Shown: piece after piece, positions 25,472 through 33,226 of the stretch | How the letters are laid out: each line of letters begins with the position of its first letter | Position numbering within the stretch: the first letter of the stretch is position 1 | NCBI GenBank assembly: GCA_017303795.1 | Contig: JAFLBR010000003.1 | Coordinates: 62,001 to 126,000 of the forward strand | Direction: 5' to 3' | DNA: 64,000 nt | DNA from: Cytophagales bacterium | GTDB taxonomy: Bacteria; Bacteroidota; Bacteroidia; Cytophagales; Cyclobacteriaceae | Notes under the pieces: generated by a model | Databases searched by the model: none | What the model was told of the DNA's origin: nothing | What the model saw: the letters and a program-made list of their open reading frames with translations, nothing else | Made by a program: the position numbers and the translations under genes

Positions 25472-26533
25472 ATGTCAACTTTCATTGTCGATGCCCATCT
25501 GGATTTAAGCATGAATGCGATGGAATGGAATCGCGACTTACGCAAACCCATTTCAGAAATCAGCCAACGCGAAAAAAATCTTACCGATAAACCCGATCGT
25601 GGTAATGGTGTGGTTAGCTTTGAAGAACTCCGCAAAGGAAATATAGGGCTGGTTGTGGCTACTCAAATTGCACGCTATGTTGCACCTGATAATCCACTCC
25701 CTGGCTGGCACTCGCCAGAGCAAGCGTGGGCACATACGCAAGCACAACGCGCATGGTATGCCGAGATGGAAAAGGTTGGCGAATTAAAATCCATTACTGA
25801 TCTCGCTTCACTTGAAACACATCTTAAAGATTGGTCGCCCCAAAAACCAATTGGTTATATCTTAAGTTTGGAAGGTGCAGACTCATTGGTAACACTAAAG
25901 CATCTGGAGACAGCATATCAATATGGTTTGCGGGCTATTGGCCCTGCGCATTATGGTCCCGGTCGGTATGCACAAGGTACCGATGCCACGGGCGGAATCG
26001 GATCAAAAGGAAAAGAGTTGCTAAAAGAAATGGAGCGCCTCAACATCATTCTGGATGCGACACATTTGTGTGATGATTCTTTTTGGGAAGCACTGGATAA
26101 TTTTAATGGTGCAGTTTGGGCAAGTCATAACAACTGTAGAGCATTGGTAAATCACAATCGCCAGTTTAGCGATGAACAGATTAAAGAACTGATAAAGCGT
26201 GGTGCCGTAATTGGCGGTGTGTTGGATGCATGGATGTTAGTTCCGAATTGGGTTCGGGGTAAGTCAACACCAAAAAGCATGAATTGCACCTTGGAAAAAC
26301 TTATTGACAATTACGATCACATCTGCCAACTGGCAGGCAATGCCAACCACATTGGTATTGGATCTGACTTAGATGGTGCATTTGGTAAAGAGCAAAGCCC
26401 AAGCGATATTGAAACCATTGCCGACCTGCAAAAAATTTCAACCCTGCTATCGCAACGCGGTTATAAAAAGCAAGACATTGAAAATGTAATGCACGGGAAT
26501 TGGTTGCGGTTTTTAAGGGGGGCTTGGTCTTAA
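25472..26533 (+). CDS. M19-family membrane dipeptidase-like zinc peptidase
   Basis: A 353-residue amidohydrolase-fold enzyme of the renal dipeptidase family. Metal-site motifs in order: DAHLDLSMNAMEW (HxD), SLEGADSL (bridging Glu), DATHL, WASHNNCRAL and GIGSDLDGAFG. M19 enzymes cleave dipeptides and tolerate a D-amino acid at the C-terminal position. No signal peptide is evident, so it is probably cytoplasmic here, fitting the breakdown of imported D-containing dipeptides beside the D-serine dehydratase-like gene. It is at the end of the D-amino-acid run; the S41 protease gene starts 117 bases on. Confidence 0.9.
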   Translation: MSTFIVDAHLDLSMNAMEWNRDLRKPISEISQREKNLTDKPDRGNGVVSFEELRKGNIGLVVATQIARYVAPDNPLPGWHSPEQAWAHTQAQRAWYAEMEKVGELKSITDLASLETHLKDWSPQKPIGYILSLEGADSLVTLKHLETAYQYGLRAIGPAHYGPGRYAQGTDATGGIGSKGKELLKEMERLNIILDATHLCDDSFWEALDNFNGAVWASHNNCRALVNHNRQFSDEQIKELIKRGAVIGGVLDAWMLVPNWVRGKSTPKSMNCTLEKLIDNYDHICQLAGNANHIGIGSDLDGAFGKEQSPSDIETIADLQKISTLLSQRGYKKQDIENVMHGNWLRFLRGAWS

Positions 26534-26541
26534 GTTGTCTT

Positions 26542-26557
26542 GACCGCTCCAGCGGTC
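26542..26557. repeat. Short palindrome GACCGCT-CC-AGCGGTC
   Basis: A 7-bp perfect stem with a two-base loop, eight bases after the M19 stop. No T-run follows, so termination is uncertain. Confidence 0.4.
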
Positions 26558-26650
26558 TGACGACCACAATCTTAAAACCCCAAATTTCCACATAATAATT
26601 CCAACCCACACGCATGGTTTTCGTACCTTTCATTGTTGAACCGTGTGTTT

Positions 26651-28303
26651 ATGAAGATAAAGAATAAAAAATGGGTCGTTGCAGCCCTGGTTGTTTGTGG
26701 AGCTGTAGCCTTCTCGTTTACATCGCCTGCGGAACGCTATTTCGAAATAGCTAAAAACCTTGACATTTTCGCTTCGTTATTCAAAGAAGTGAATGCCATG
26801 TATGTGGATGAAATAAATCCCAACAAAACCATTCGCACGGGTATCGATGCCATGCTCGAATCGCTCGATCCTTACACTAATTTTATTTCGGAAGATGAGG
26901 TAGAAGATTTTCGCACGTTAAACACCGGCCAGTATGGTGGTATCGGTGCTGTTACGCGCCCCATCGGCAAGCGCACGGTTGTTACCATGGTTTTTGAAAA
27001 TTACCCGGCTTACAAAAGTGGTTTACGCATTGGCGATGAAGTAGTAAAAATAAACGGATTGGAATTAGCGCGGCTTACCGCTGAAGAAGCTAACCATGTT
27101 ATGCGTGGGCAAGTGGGCACTCCGGTTAGCCTAACCATAAAAAGAATTGGTGTTGATAAACCAATAGAGTTGGAGTTTAAACGTGAAAAAATAAAAATCA
27201 GCAACGTACCCTACTTTGGTATGCTGGCTGCTGATGTGGGCTACATTCAGTTAACCGAGTTTACACCCGATGCCGGTAAGGAAGTAAAAAATGCTTTAGT
27301 CAGTCTAAAGGAAAAAGGTGCAAAATTTTTGATCCTGGATCTCCGAAACAATGGTGGCGGTCTGCTGCACGAAGCGGTTAACATCTGCAACCTATTCATC
27401 CCGAAAGGAAAAAAGGTAGTTGACACAAAAGGTAAAGTAGAAGAAAACAACATCACGTATGAAACGCTCAACCCGCCCGTTGATCTTGAGATTCCGGTAA
27501 CGGTGTTGATCAATCGCGGCAGTGCTTCGGCATCTGAAATTGTGGCCGGTACTTTACAGGATTACGATCGTGGGATAATTTTAGGTGAACGCTCTTTTGG
27601 CAAAGGTTTGGTGCAAGTACCACGCTTGTTATCGTACAACTCGCAGGTAAAAATTACTACCGCTAAATACTATACGCCCACGGGCCGATGCATTCAGGTT
27701 ATGGATTACACTCACCGTAGAGATGATGGTAGTGTAGCTTCTATTCCTGATTCTTTGAAACAAGAGTTTCGCACTGCGCACGGACGAAAAGTGTATGATG
27801 GTGGCGGTATTGATCCTGACATAGCGTTACCTGCTGCCGAAGATGCAACCATTACAAAAGTGGTTTACCTAAACGGATTTATTTTTGATTACGCAACTGT
27901 GTATGCAGCTCAACATCCTACCTTGGAAGAGCCTCGTGCATTTTCCCTCACGGAAAAAGAATATGCCGATTTTGTTAACTGGATGAAAACCAAAGACTAT
28001 TCATTTCAATCGCCCGTAGAAACAGAGCTGGAAGAATTGATTTCGGAAGCCACAAAAGAAAAATCGTATGCCGAATTAAAGAGCAACATTGAGCAGATAC
28101 AGGCCAAACTTAAAGACTTACGAAAAAGTGAATTACTTAATCATAAAGAAGCAATCAAAGCTTTGCTGGAACGTGAAATTGCCGCACGTTATTATTTTGA
28201 AAAGGGAGCTGTTGAAACTGGCTTTAAAAACGATAAAGAAATTAAAGCTGCTATGGAAGTAATGCGTAACCAGGCGGAATACAAACGCATTCTTAAAATC
28301 TGA
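26651..28303 (+). CDS. S41-family C-terminal processing peptidase
   Basis: The start at 26651 (MKIKNKKWVVAALVVCGAVA) provides the signal anchor; 550 residues. Order: N-terminal helical region with LDPYTNFISEDE, a PDZ domain (about residues 95-180, VVTMVFENYPAYKSGLRIGDEVVKI in part), the S41 core with LDLRNNGGG, catalytic Ser in RGSASASEIVAG and Lys in SFGKGLVQ, and a helical C-terminal extension with a coiled coil around 465-500. These periplasmic proteases trim the C-termini of envelope proteins. The hydrolase gene overlaps its stop codon by one base (TGATG). Confidence 0.92.
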   Translation: MKIKNKKWVVAALVVCGAVAFSFTSPAERYFEIAKNLDIFASLFKEVNAMYVDEINPNKTIRTGIDAMLESLDPYTNFISEDEVEDFRTLNTGQYGGIGAVTRPIGKRTVVTMVFENYPAYKSGLRIGDEVVKINGLELARLTAEEANHVMRGQVGTPVSLTIKRIGVDKPIELEFKREKIKISNVPYFGMLAADVGYIQLTEFTPDAGKEVKNALVSLKEKGAKFLILDLRNNGGGLLHEAVNICNLFIPKGKKVVDTKGKVEENNITYETLNPPVDLEIPVTVLINRGSASASEIVAGTLQDYDRGIILGERSFGKGLVQVPRLLSYNSQVKITTAKYYTPTGRCIQVMDYTHRRDDGSVASIPDSLKQEFRTAHGRKVYDGGGIDPDIALPAAEDATITKVVYLNGFIFDYATVYAAQHPTLEEPRAFSLTEKEYADFVNWMKTKDYSFQSPVETELEELISEATKEKSYAELKSNIEQIQAKLKDLRKSELLNHKEAIKALLEREIAARYYFEKGAVETGFKNDKEIKAAMEVMRNQAEYKRILKI

Positions 28304-29172
28304 TGTTATCAAATTTTAATTTGAAGAAACTAAAGCGGCCACTGATTTTTGTGGCCGTTCTTTTTAGTATCATCTTTCTAATGGATTCGTGTATGCAATT
28401 CAGGATGAGTAAAAGCGAGATAGAATCCTTTCAAGCTAAAAATCCCAATGCCGAATTTAAAAGTTACCATGTAGGCAAACGTAAACAAACGTATCTCATG
28501 CATGGCGATTCGCTTAAGCCTTTGGTGATTTTTGTACACGGTTCACCAGGTTCGCTTAGTGCATTTATTGATTTCATGACTGATTCTGTATTGCTTCAAT
28601 CTGCGAGATTAATTAGTGTTGATAGGCCCGGTTTTGGTGATGCTAATTTTGGCTATGCGGAACCTTCGCTCGCACGACAAGCGGCATTGCTTAAACCCGT
28701 CTTACTGGCCCATAAAAATGATAAACCAATTTATTTAGTGGGGCATTCGCTTGGCGGACCGTTGATTGCACAAATGGTATTGGATTATCCCGAACTGATT
28801 GATGGACTAATTATGGTGGCACCATCCATTGCACCTGAACTGGAACCTCATGAATGGTTTCGCGCACCGCTGGCAACACCCTTTCTGAAATGGTTGATGC
28901 CACGATCATTACGCGCATCCAACGATGAGATTTACAAACTCAAACCTGACCTGGAAAGTTTAATACCAAGATGGAAAGACATTCGGGTTCCGGTGATTGT
29001 GATTCAGGGAAGCAAAGATTCACTTGTTCATCCAGACAATGCAGCCTTCGCCAAACGCATGATGACCAACACCACGGTTGAGGTTCAACTCATAGAAGGT
29101 ATGGATCATTTTGTGCCATGGAGTAATCCGGAGTTGATTCGGGAGGCGATTCTAAAAATGATTAAGCCATAA
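28303..29172 (+). CDS. Alpha/beta hydrolase lipoprotein
   Basis: A 289-residue hydrolase with a membrane/lipoprotein signal (LFSIIFLMDSC, lipobox Cys). Fold marks: HGSPGS oxyanion region, nucleophile Ser in YLVGHSLGGPL, acid in QGSKDSLVHPDN and His in EGMDHFVPWSNP. It is translationally coupled to the S41 protease gene through a TGATG overlap. Substrate unknown; esterase or lipase-like activity at the envelope is the general expectation. A strong bidirectional terminator follows. Confidence 0.88.
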   Translation: MLSNFNLKKLKRPLIFVAVLFSIIFLMDSCMQFRMSKSEIESFQAKNPNAEFKSYHVGKRKQTYLMHGDSLKPLVIFVHGSPGSLSAFIDFMTDSVLLQSARLISVDRPGFGDANFGYAEPSLARQAALLKPVLLAHKNDKPIYLVGHSLGGPLIAQMVLDYPELIDGLIMVAPSIAPELEPHEWFRAPLATPFLKWLMPRSLRASNDEIYKLKPDLESLIPRWKDIRVPVIVIQGSKDSLVHPDNAAFAKRMMTNTTVEVQLIEGMDHFVPWSNPELIREAILKMIKP

Positions 29173-29175
29173 GAA

Positions 29176-29199
29176 AAGCCACGCGAAAACGCGTGGCTT
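29176..29199. terminator. Bidirectional terminator between the hydrolase gene and glnN
   Basis: A perfect 10-bp stem, AAGCCACGCG with CGCGTGGCTT, loop AAAA, placed between two convergent genes. The T-run is short on both sides. Confidence 0.72.
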
Positions 29200-29222
29200 A
29201 GTTTCAACTAAAGTAAGTACAA

Positions 29223-31385
29223 TTATCTCAAGAACAACAACTCTCTGTACTTAACCAATGGCCAATCTTCATCGTCCACCAGCAATTCTAACTTATCTAC
29301 TGCATCGCGAATTTTATCGAAGTATTTTTCTTTAATATCATCGCAGTAACCAAAGGCTCGTTTGTGTGTATCGGTTAGCTTATTCAGGCGCTTGCGTTCT
29401 TCCACCATTTCACGCACGTTTCCTTTTATCGTTTCGATATGGCCAGAGATTTCTTTAATGGTTTGCACCACCGCAGTGTTATCAACACCTAACCCTTTTA
29501 AGCCATTTGCATTTGTGATCAACTTGTTCTGATACGCAATTGCTGTAGGAATTATGTGGTTCATAGCTAAATCGCCCACTACGCGCGCTTCAATCTGCAC
29601 TTTCTTGATATAGCTTTCCAGTTTAATCTCATTGCGAGCCTCCACTTCCTTGTGGCTCATTACACCGTGCTTCTCAAACAACGCCAATGATTTTTTAGAA
29701 ACGTAAGCTTCAATAGCCCGTGGCATATTCTTGATGTTGTTCAGGCCGCGTTTCTCTGCTTCCTTCACCCATTCCTCAGAATAACCATCGCCTTCAAAAC
29801 GAATAGCTTTTGATTCTTTGATGTACTTGCGCAGCACATTTACAATTGCCAGACGTTTCTCTTCACCTTTCTCAATTTCTTTTGAAACCGTTTCAAAGAA
29901 CTGCGTAAGTTGTTCGGCTACAATCAGATTAAGTGCAGCCATTGGAGTAGCACAATTGTCTGATCCACCAACAGCCCGGAATTCAAATTTATTTCCTGTA
30001 AAGGCAAATGGCGAAGTACGGTTACGATCGGTAGCATCCAGAATAATTTCCGGAATCTGATCGATACCTAACTTCATGTACATGTTATCGCCTTTCTCAA
30101 TCTTTACATTTCCGTTTTTCTCTAACTCATCTAATACGGCCGTCATCTGCGAACCAATGAATACAGACATGATGGCCGGAGGTGCTTCGTTAGCGCCCAG
30201 ACGGAAATCGTTACCTGCAGTAGCAATGCTGGCGCGAAGTAAATCCGCGTGCTCATGCACAGCCTTAATAGTGGTAATAAAGAATGTTAAGAAGAGTAAG
30301 TTATCGCGGGCAGAGCTTGAAGGCGCATACAAATTAACACCAGTGTCAGTAATCAACGACCAGTTGTTGTGTTTACCGCTTCCGTTTACACCGGCAAATG
30401 GTTTTTCATGGAATAAGATTTTTAATCCATGCTTCTCGCCAACACGGCTCATCACATCCATCATTAATTGGTTGTGATCGTTCGCCACGTTTACTTCTTC
30501 GAACAATGGTGCCACCTCAAACTGACTGGGTGCTACCTCATTGTGACGGGTGCGAACCGGTATCCCTAATCTCCATGCTTCAAGTTCAAACTCGCGCATG
30601 AAATCGTACACACGACCGGGTATTGTACCGAAATAATGATCTTCTAATTGCTGACCACGAGCCGGAGCATGACCAAACACGGTGCGTCCAGCCATTACAA
30701 GATCAGGGCGTGCATCGGCCAAAGCCTTATCTACAGCAAAATATTCCTGCTCTGAACCAAGAGATGCCACTACGTGATTGATATCCTTATCGAACAATTG
30801 GCAAACCTGAGTAGCTGCCAGATCAACCGATTTAAGAGCTTTTAATAATGGAGATTTTGTATCAAGCGTTTCGCCAGTGTATGAAACAAAGATGGTTGGG
30901 ATGCTCAATGTTTTGCCATATAAAAACATGGGCGAGGTTGGATCCCACGCTGTATACCCGCGCGCTTCAAATGTGCTGCGAATACCACCGCTGGGGAATG
31001 AAGAAGCATCAGGTTCTTGCTGTACCAGTTCACTGCCTTTAAATTTTTCAATCCCCGAAAGGGCATCGAAAAATGAATCGTGTTTTTCAGCGGTTCCGCC
31101 CGTCATAGGTTGGAACCAATGGGTAAAGTGCGTTGCACCTTTGACAATTGCCCACGATTTGGCAGCAGAGGCAACAGCATCGGCCGTGGCTTCGTCAATC
31201 TTTTCGTGATTCTTAATTGCGTTACTAACTTTTTTGAAAACGGCCGGAGCCAGAGTAGCACGCATCTGCTCCATACCAAATACATTTTCGCCAAAGAATT
31301 GCGAAATGTGGGGCGTGGTTGCTTCTACATGTACCTTAGTGCGTTCGTTTAATTTTTTGAGGGCCTCAAATCGTAATTTCGCCAT
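29223..31385 (-). CDS. glnN: Type III glutamine synthetase
   Basis: A 720-residue GSIII, the large glutamine synthetase typical of Bacteroidota and some cyanobacteria, which makes glutamine from glutamate, ammonia and ATP in the cytoplasm. Recognised by LASLGSEQEYFAVDKAL, GHAPARGQQLEDHYFG, the AxxQFE-type RHNEVAPSQFEVAPLFE, NGSGKHNNWSL and FRAVGGSDNCATPM. The C-terminal helical part (after about residue 600) is the GSIII-specific extension. It is a single gene with a TAnnTTTG promoter element at 31415-31422 and a 354-base gap up to the next gene. Confidence 0.95.
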   Translation of the reverse strand: MAKLRFEALKKLNERTKVHVEATTPHISQFFGENVFGMEQMRATLAPAVFKKVSNAIKNHEKIDEATADAVASAAKSWAIVKGATHFTHWFQPMTGGTAEKHDSFFDALSGIEKFKGSELVQQEPDASSFPSGGIRSTFEARGYTAWDPTSPMFLYGKTLSIPTIFVSYTGETLDTKSPLLKALKSVDLAATQVCQLFDKDINHVVASLGSEQEYFAVDKALADARPDLVMAGRTVFGHAPARGQQLEDHYFGTIPGRVYDFMREFELEAWRLGIPVRTRHNEVAPSQFEVAPLFEEVNVANDHNQLMMDVMSRVGEKHGLKILFHEKPFAGVNGSGKHNNWSLITDTGVNLYAPSSSARDNLLFLTFFITTIKAVHEHADLLRASIATAGNDFRLGANEAPPAIMSVFIGSQMTAVLDELEKNGNVKIEKGDNMYMKLGIDQIPEIILDATDRNRTSPFAFTGNKFEFRAVGGSDNCATPMAALNLIVAEQLTQFFETVSKEIEKGEEKRLAIVNVLRKYIKESKAIRFEGDGYSEEWVKEAEKRGLNNIKNMPRAIEAYVSKKSLALFEKHGVMSHKEVEARNEIKLESYIKKVQIEARVVGDLAMNHIIPTAIAYQNKLITNANGLKGLGVDNTAVVQTIKEISGHIETIKGNVREMVEERKRLNKLTDTHKRAFGYCDDIKEKYFDKIRDAVDKLELLVDDEDWPLVKYRELLFLR

Positions 31386-31414
31386 AGTGTGGTTGTTTTA
31401 AGGTAGATGGGAGC

Positions 31415-31422
31415 CAAAAATA
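31415..31422 (-). promoter_or_regulatory. glnN -7 element (TATTTTTG on the minus strand)
   Basis: TATTTTTG fits TAnnTTTG and ends 29 bases before the glnN ATG. No obvious TTG lies at the matching -33 position, which may mean an activator is needed. Confidence 0.5.
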
Positions 31423-31739
31423 TAGCATTTCGATAAATCTAGGGTTGAATGTTATCTTATTTTGAAAAAAATATTACCGCACTCGTTAGCAATAGGGTAA
31501 AAATTGACCCTAACAGGAATTAGTGCCGGTGTATTCCAGGCGGATGCGGAAAGTTAAAGCCGGAGCAGATCCGTAAATCACTTCTCAGAACTTTATGACT
31601 CTAATGCGTTCTTTAACTTCTTTCCAGTGAAGTCTGTCGCTATTGCAAACGTTTTGGGCGAAAGTCACAACATTTTTTTCGATCGGTATAAACTAAAACG
31701 GTTTTTTTTACGTCTAACCGTTTATAAAAAGATTAAGAT
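31423..31739. other. Gene-poor stretch upstream of glnN and the 49-residue gene
   Basis: No credible reading frame is seen. It must hold the regulatory DNA for glnN and the divergent small gene. An inverted repeat AAACGGTT / AACCGTTT (31696-31703 with 31716-31723) lies 16 bases before the small gene and could form a leader hairpin. No riboswitch class was recognised. Confidence 0.4.
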
Positions 31740-31889
31740 ATGATTAACATAGCATTTATACACCCTAATGCGGGTACAAAACTGGTAGGTTCCTATCTCA
31801 AGAACTTTAACCTGGCATTGGTTAATTGGGAATTAAACCGGAAAGAAGACCAAACCTACGGTAAGAAAAACCGGAAAGGCATTAAATAA
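31740..31889 (+). CDS. 49-residue basic protein of unknown function
   Basis: A short frame (MINIAFIHPNAGTKLVGSYL ... KKNRKGIK) with a hydrophobic first half and strongly basic end. Support comes from the strong terminator that starts one base after its stop codon and from the lack of any other gene that terminator could serve on this strand. It is divergent from glnN. No family recognised; a small DNA- or membrane-associated protein is possible but not shown. Confidence 0.5.
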   Translation: MINIAFIHPNAGTKLVGSYLKNFNLALVNWELNRKEDQTYGKKNRKGIK

Positions 31890-31890
31890 A

Positions 31891-31916
31891 AATCGGGCAA
31901 GAGCCCGATTTTTTTT
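31891..31916 (+). terminator. Rho-independent terminator after the 49-residue gene
   Basis: AATCGGGC at 31891-31898 pairs with GCCCGATT at 31903-31910, loop AAGA, then TTTTTT. The preceding A-run pairs with the T-run, extending the stem. Confidence 0.9.
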
Positions 31917-31936
31917 GTTCATTAATTCTCAAATTT

Positions 31937-32617
31937 TTAAAGTGCCTTTTTTACAGAACCACCACTGCTTGAATTAGTGTTGGTCTTTGCCGGGCTTCCG
32001 CGATACCGAATACTGCCGCCACTACTCGCCCGCGCTATTAACTCCTTAGATGCTGAAATTTTTGCACTACCTCCACTACTGGCGCTGGCTGCTACTGCTT
32101 CGCTATCTACGGAATAGGCATCCACTTCGCCTGCACTGCTTACATCTACATCCAGATTTTTGGCTTTACCCTCCAATACAATGTCTCCGGCAGAAGATGC
32201 TTCGGCAGTTACTGTATTCGCATCAATCGAAAGTTCAATAGAAGCCGCACTTGAGGTACTGATCTCTAAGTTTGTTGCTTTAATAGTTCCTTCCGAAAAA
32301 ATGTTTGCCGCAGAGCTGGCGTGAATTTTAGTTAACGAAATATAGGTTACATAAACTTTTACACTTTTGTTTTTATACCGGCCATCGCGCATGTGTATAC
32401 GCAAGTAGCCGCCAGCAACTTCTGTTAGCACATTAGAAGCATCGGTACCCGTAACCTCTACCCGCACACTTTCTTTATCACCTTTCTTCAGGTACACATC
32501 AATTGCTTCGCCAGCCTTTACCCCACTAAACGAACCCACCGACCGCACATCGCTTTGCTGAGCCATTGCCAGCCACCCGCACAGTGCCACAACTGAAGTT
32601 AATAAGAGCTTTTTCAT
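31937..32617 (-). CDS. Head-GIN (DUF2807) domain secreted protein
   Basis: A 226-residue protein with a signal peptide (MKKLLLTSVVALCGWLAMAQ). The start VRSVGSFSGVKAGEAIDVYLKKGD is the GIN domain signature, followed by a repetitive right-handed beta-helix of SSA/SSGGS-type turns (STSSAASIELS, ASSAGDIVLE, SSGGSAKIS). These are auto-adhesin-like periplasmic or surface proteins of Bacteroidota with no proven function. Low-complexity Ser/Gly turns are a normal feature. Confidence 0.87.
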   Translation of the reverse strand: MKKLLLTSVVALCGWLAMAQQSDVRSVGSFSGVKAGEAIDVYLKKGDKESVRVEVTGTDASNVLTEVAGGYLRIHMRDGRYKNKSVKVYVTYISLTKIHASSAANIFSEGTIKATNLEISTSSAASIELSIDANTVTAEASSAGDIVLEGKAKNLDVDVSSAGEVDAYSVDSEAVAASASSGGSAKISASKELIARASSGGSIRYRGSPAKTNTNSSSGGSVKKAL

Positions 32618-32749
32618 TTCCGTTTACTTTTAACTCATAGACCAGCCAGCTGCAAAGAGGTTGCGTAGCCGCTCATTCCGGCTTTCATTTTTTTTTGGAT
32701 GGTGTAAGAAATAATCAATTTTTACCCTAAATTTCGTCTATTGACAGCA

Positions 32750-32757
32750 TACTTTTG
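32750..32757 (+). promoter_or_regulatory. -7 element (TACTTTTG) before the TerB-like gene
   Basis: TACTTTTG fits TAnnTTTG exactly and gives a leader of about 14 bases to the ATG at 32778. Confidence 0.55.
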
Positions 32758-32777
32758 CACAAAACTAAAAACTCGTC

Positions 32778-33170
32778 ATGATTAAAGAACAATTGAATGT
32801 ACTAATTAACCTTGCTGCCAGCGATCGTAACGTTGGTGAAAAGGAAGCTAAAGTAATTCATCTGATTGGTAAAGCTAATGGTCTTTCTAAAGACGAAATA
32901 GAAACCATGATGAAAACCCCAAAGCCTATTGGCGATTTAAGTGCATTCTCTGAGGATCAGAAATTCGAAAACCTGTACCACCTTATTCAGATCATGAAAA
33001 GCGATGGCCAGGTATTTAAAAGTGAAATTCACTTTTGCGAACAGATTGCAGAAAAATTAGGTTACAAAAAGGCTGTTGTAGGCGAGCTTTCTACCCGAAT
33101 CTACTCAGACCCAACCATTACAGCCGATAGAAAATTGCTTTTTGAACGGGCTCACAAATTTTTGAAGTAA
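32778..33170 (+). CDS. TerB-like helical protein
   Basis: A 130-residue all-helical cytoplasmic protein. LINLAASDRNVGEKEAKVIHLIGKANGLS followed later by MKSDGQVFKSEIHFCEQIAEKLGYK has the paired acidic helix-loop pattern of the TerB tellurite-resistance superfamily. Such stand-alone TerB-like proteins are common in Bacteroidota; a tellurite role is not implied. It is a monocistronic gene, with its own promoter element and terminator. Confidence 0.78.
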   Translation: MIKEQLNVLINLAASDRNVGEKEAKVIHLIGKANGLSKDEIETMMKTPKPIGDLSAFSEDQKFENLYHLIQIMKSDGQVFKSEIHFCEQIAEKLGYKKAVVGELSTRIYSDPTITADRKLLFERAHKFLK

Positions 33171-33196
33171 GCTTTTCAAGAATCTGAATTACCCTA

Positions 33197-33226
33197 AAGG
33201 CCCGCTATCCGGGCCTTACTTTTTTT
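33197..33226 (+). terminator. Terminator of the TerB-like gene
   Basis: AAGGCCCG at 33197-33204 pairs with CGGGCCTT at 33210-33216 (loop CTATC), followed by ACTTTTTTT. It overlaps the stop codon of the convergent amidohydrolase gene at 33216. Confidence 0.87.

Noticed and set aside
31740-31889. Glutamine synthetase inactivating factor identity for the 49-residue protein
   Set aside because: Only size, charge and position next to glnN suggest it. No sequence similarity can be claimed, so it is left as a protein of unknown function.
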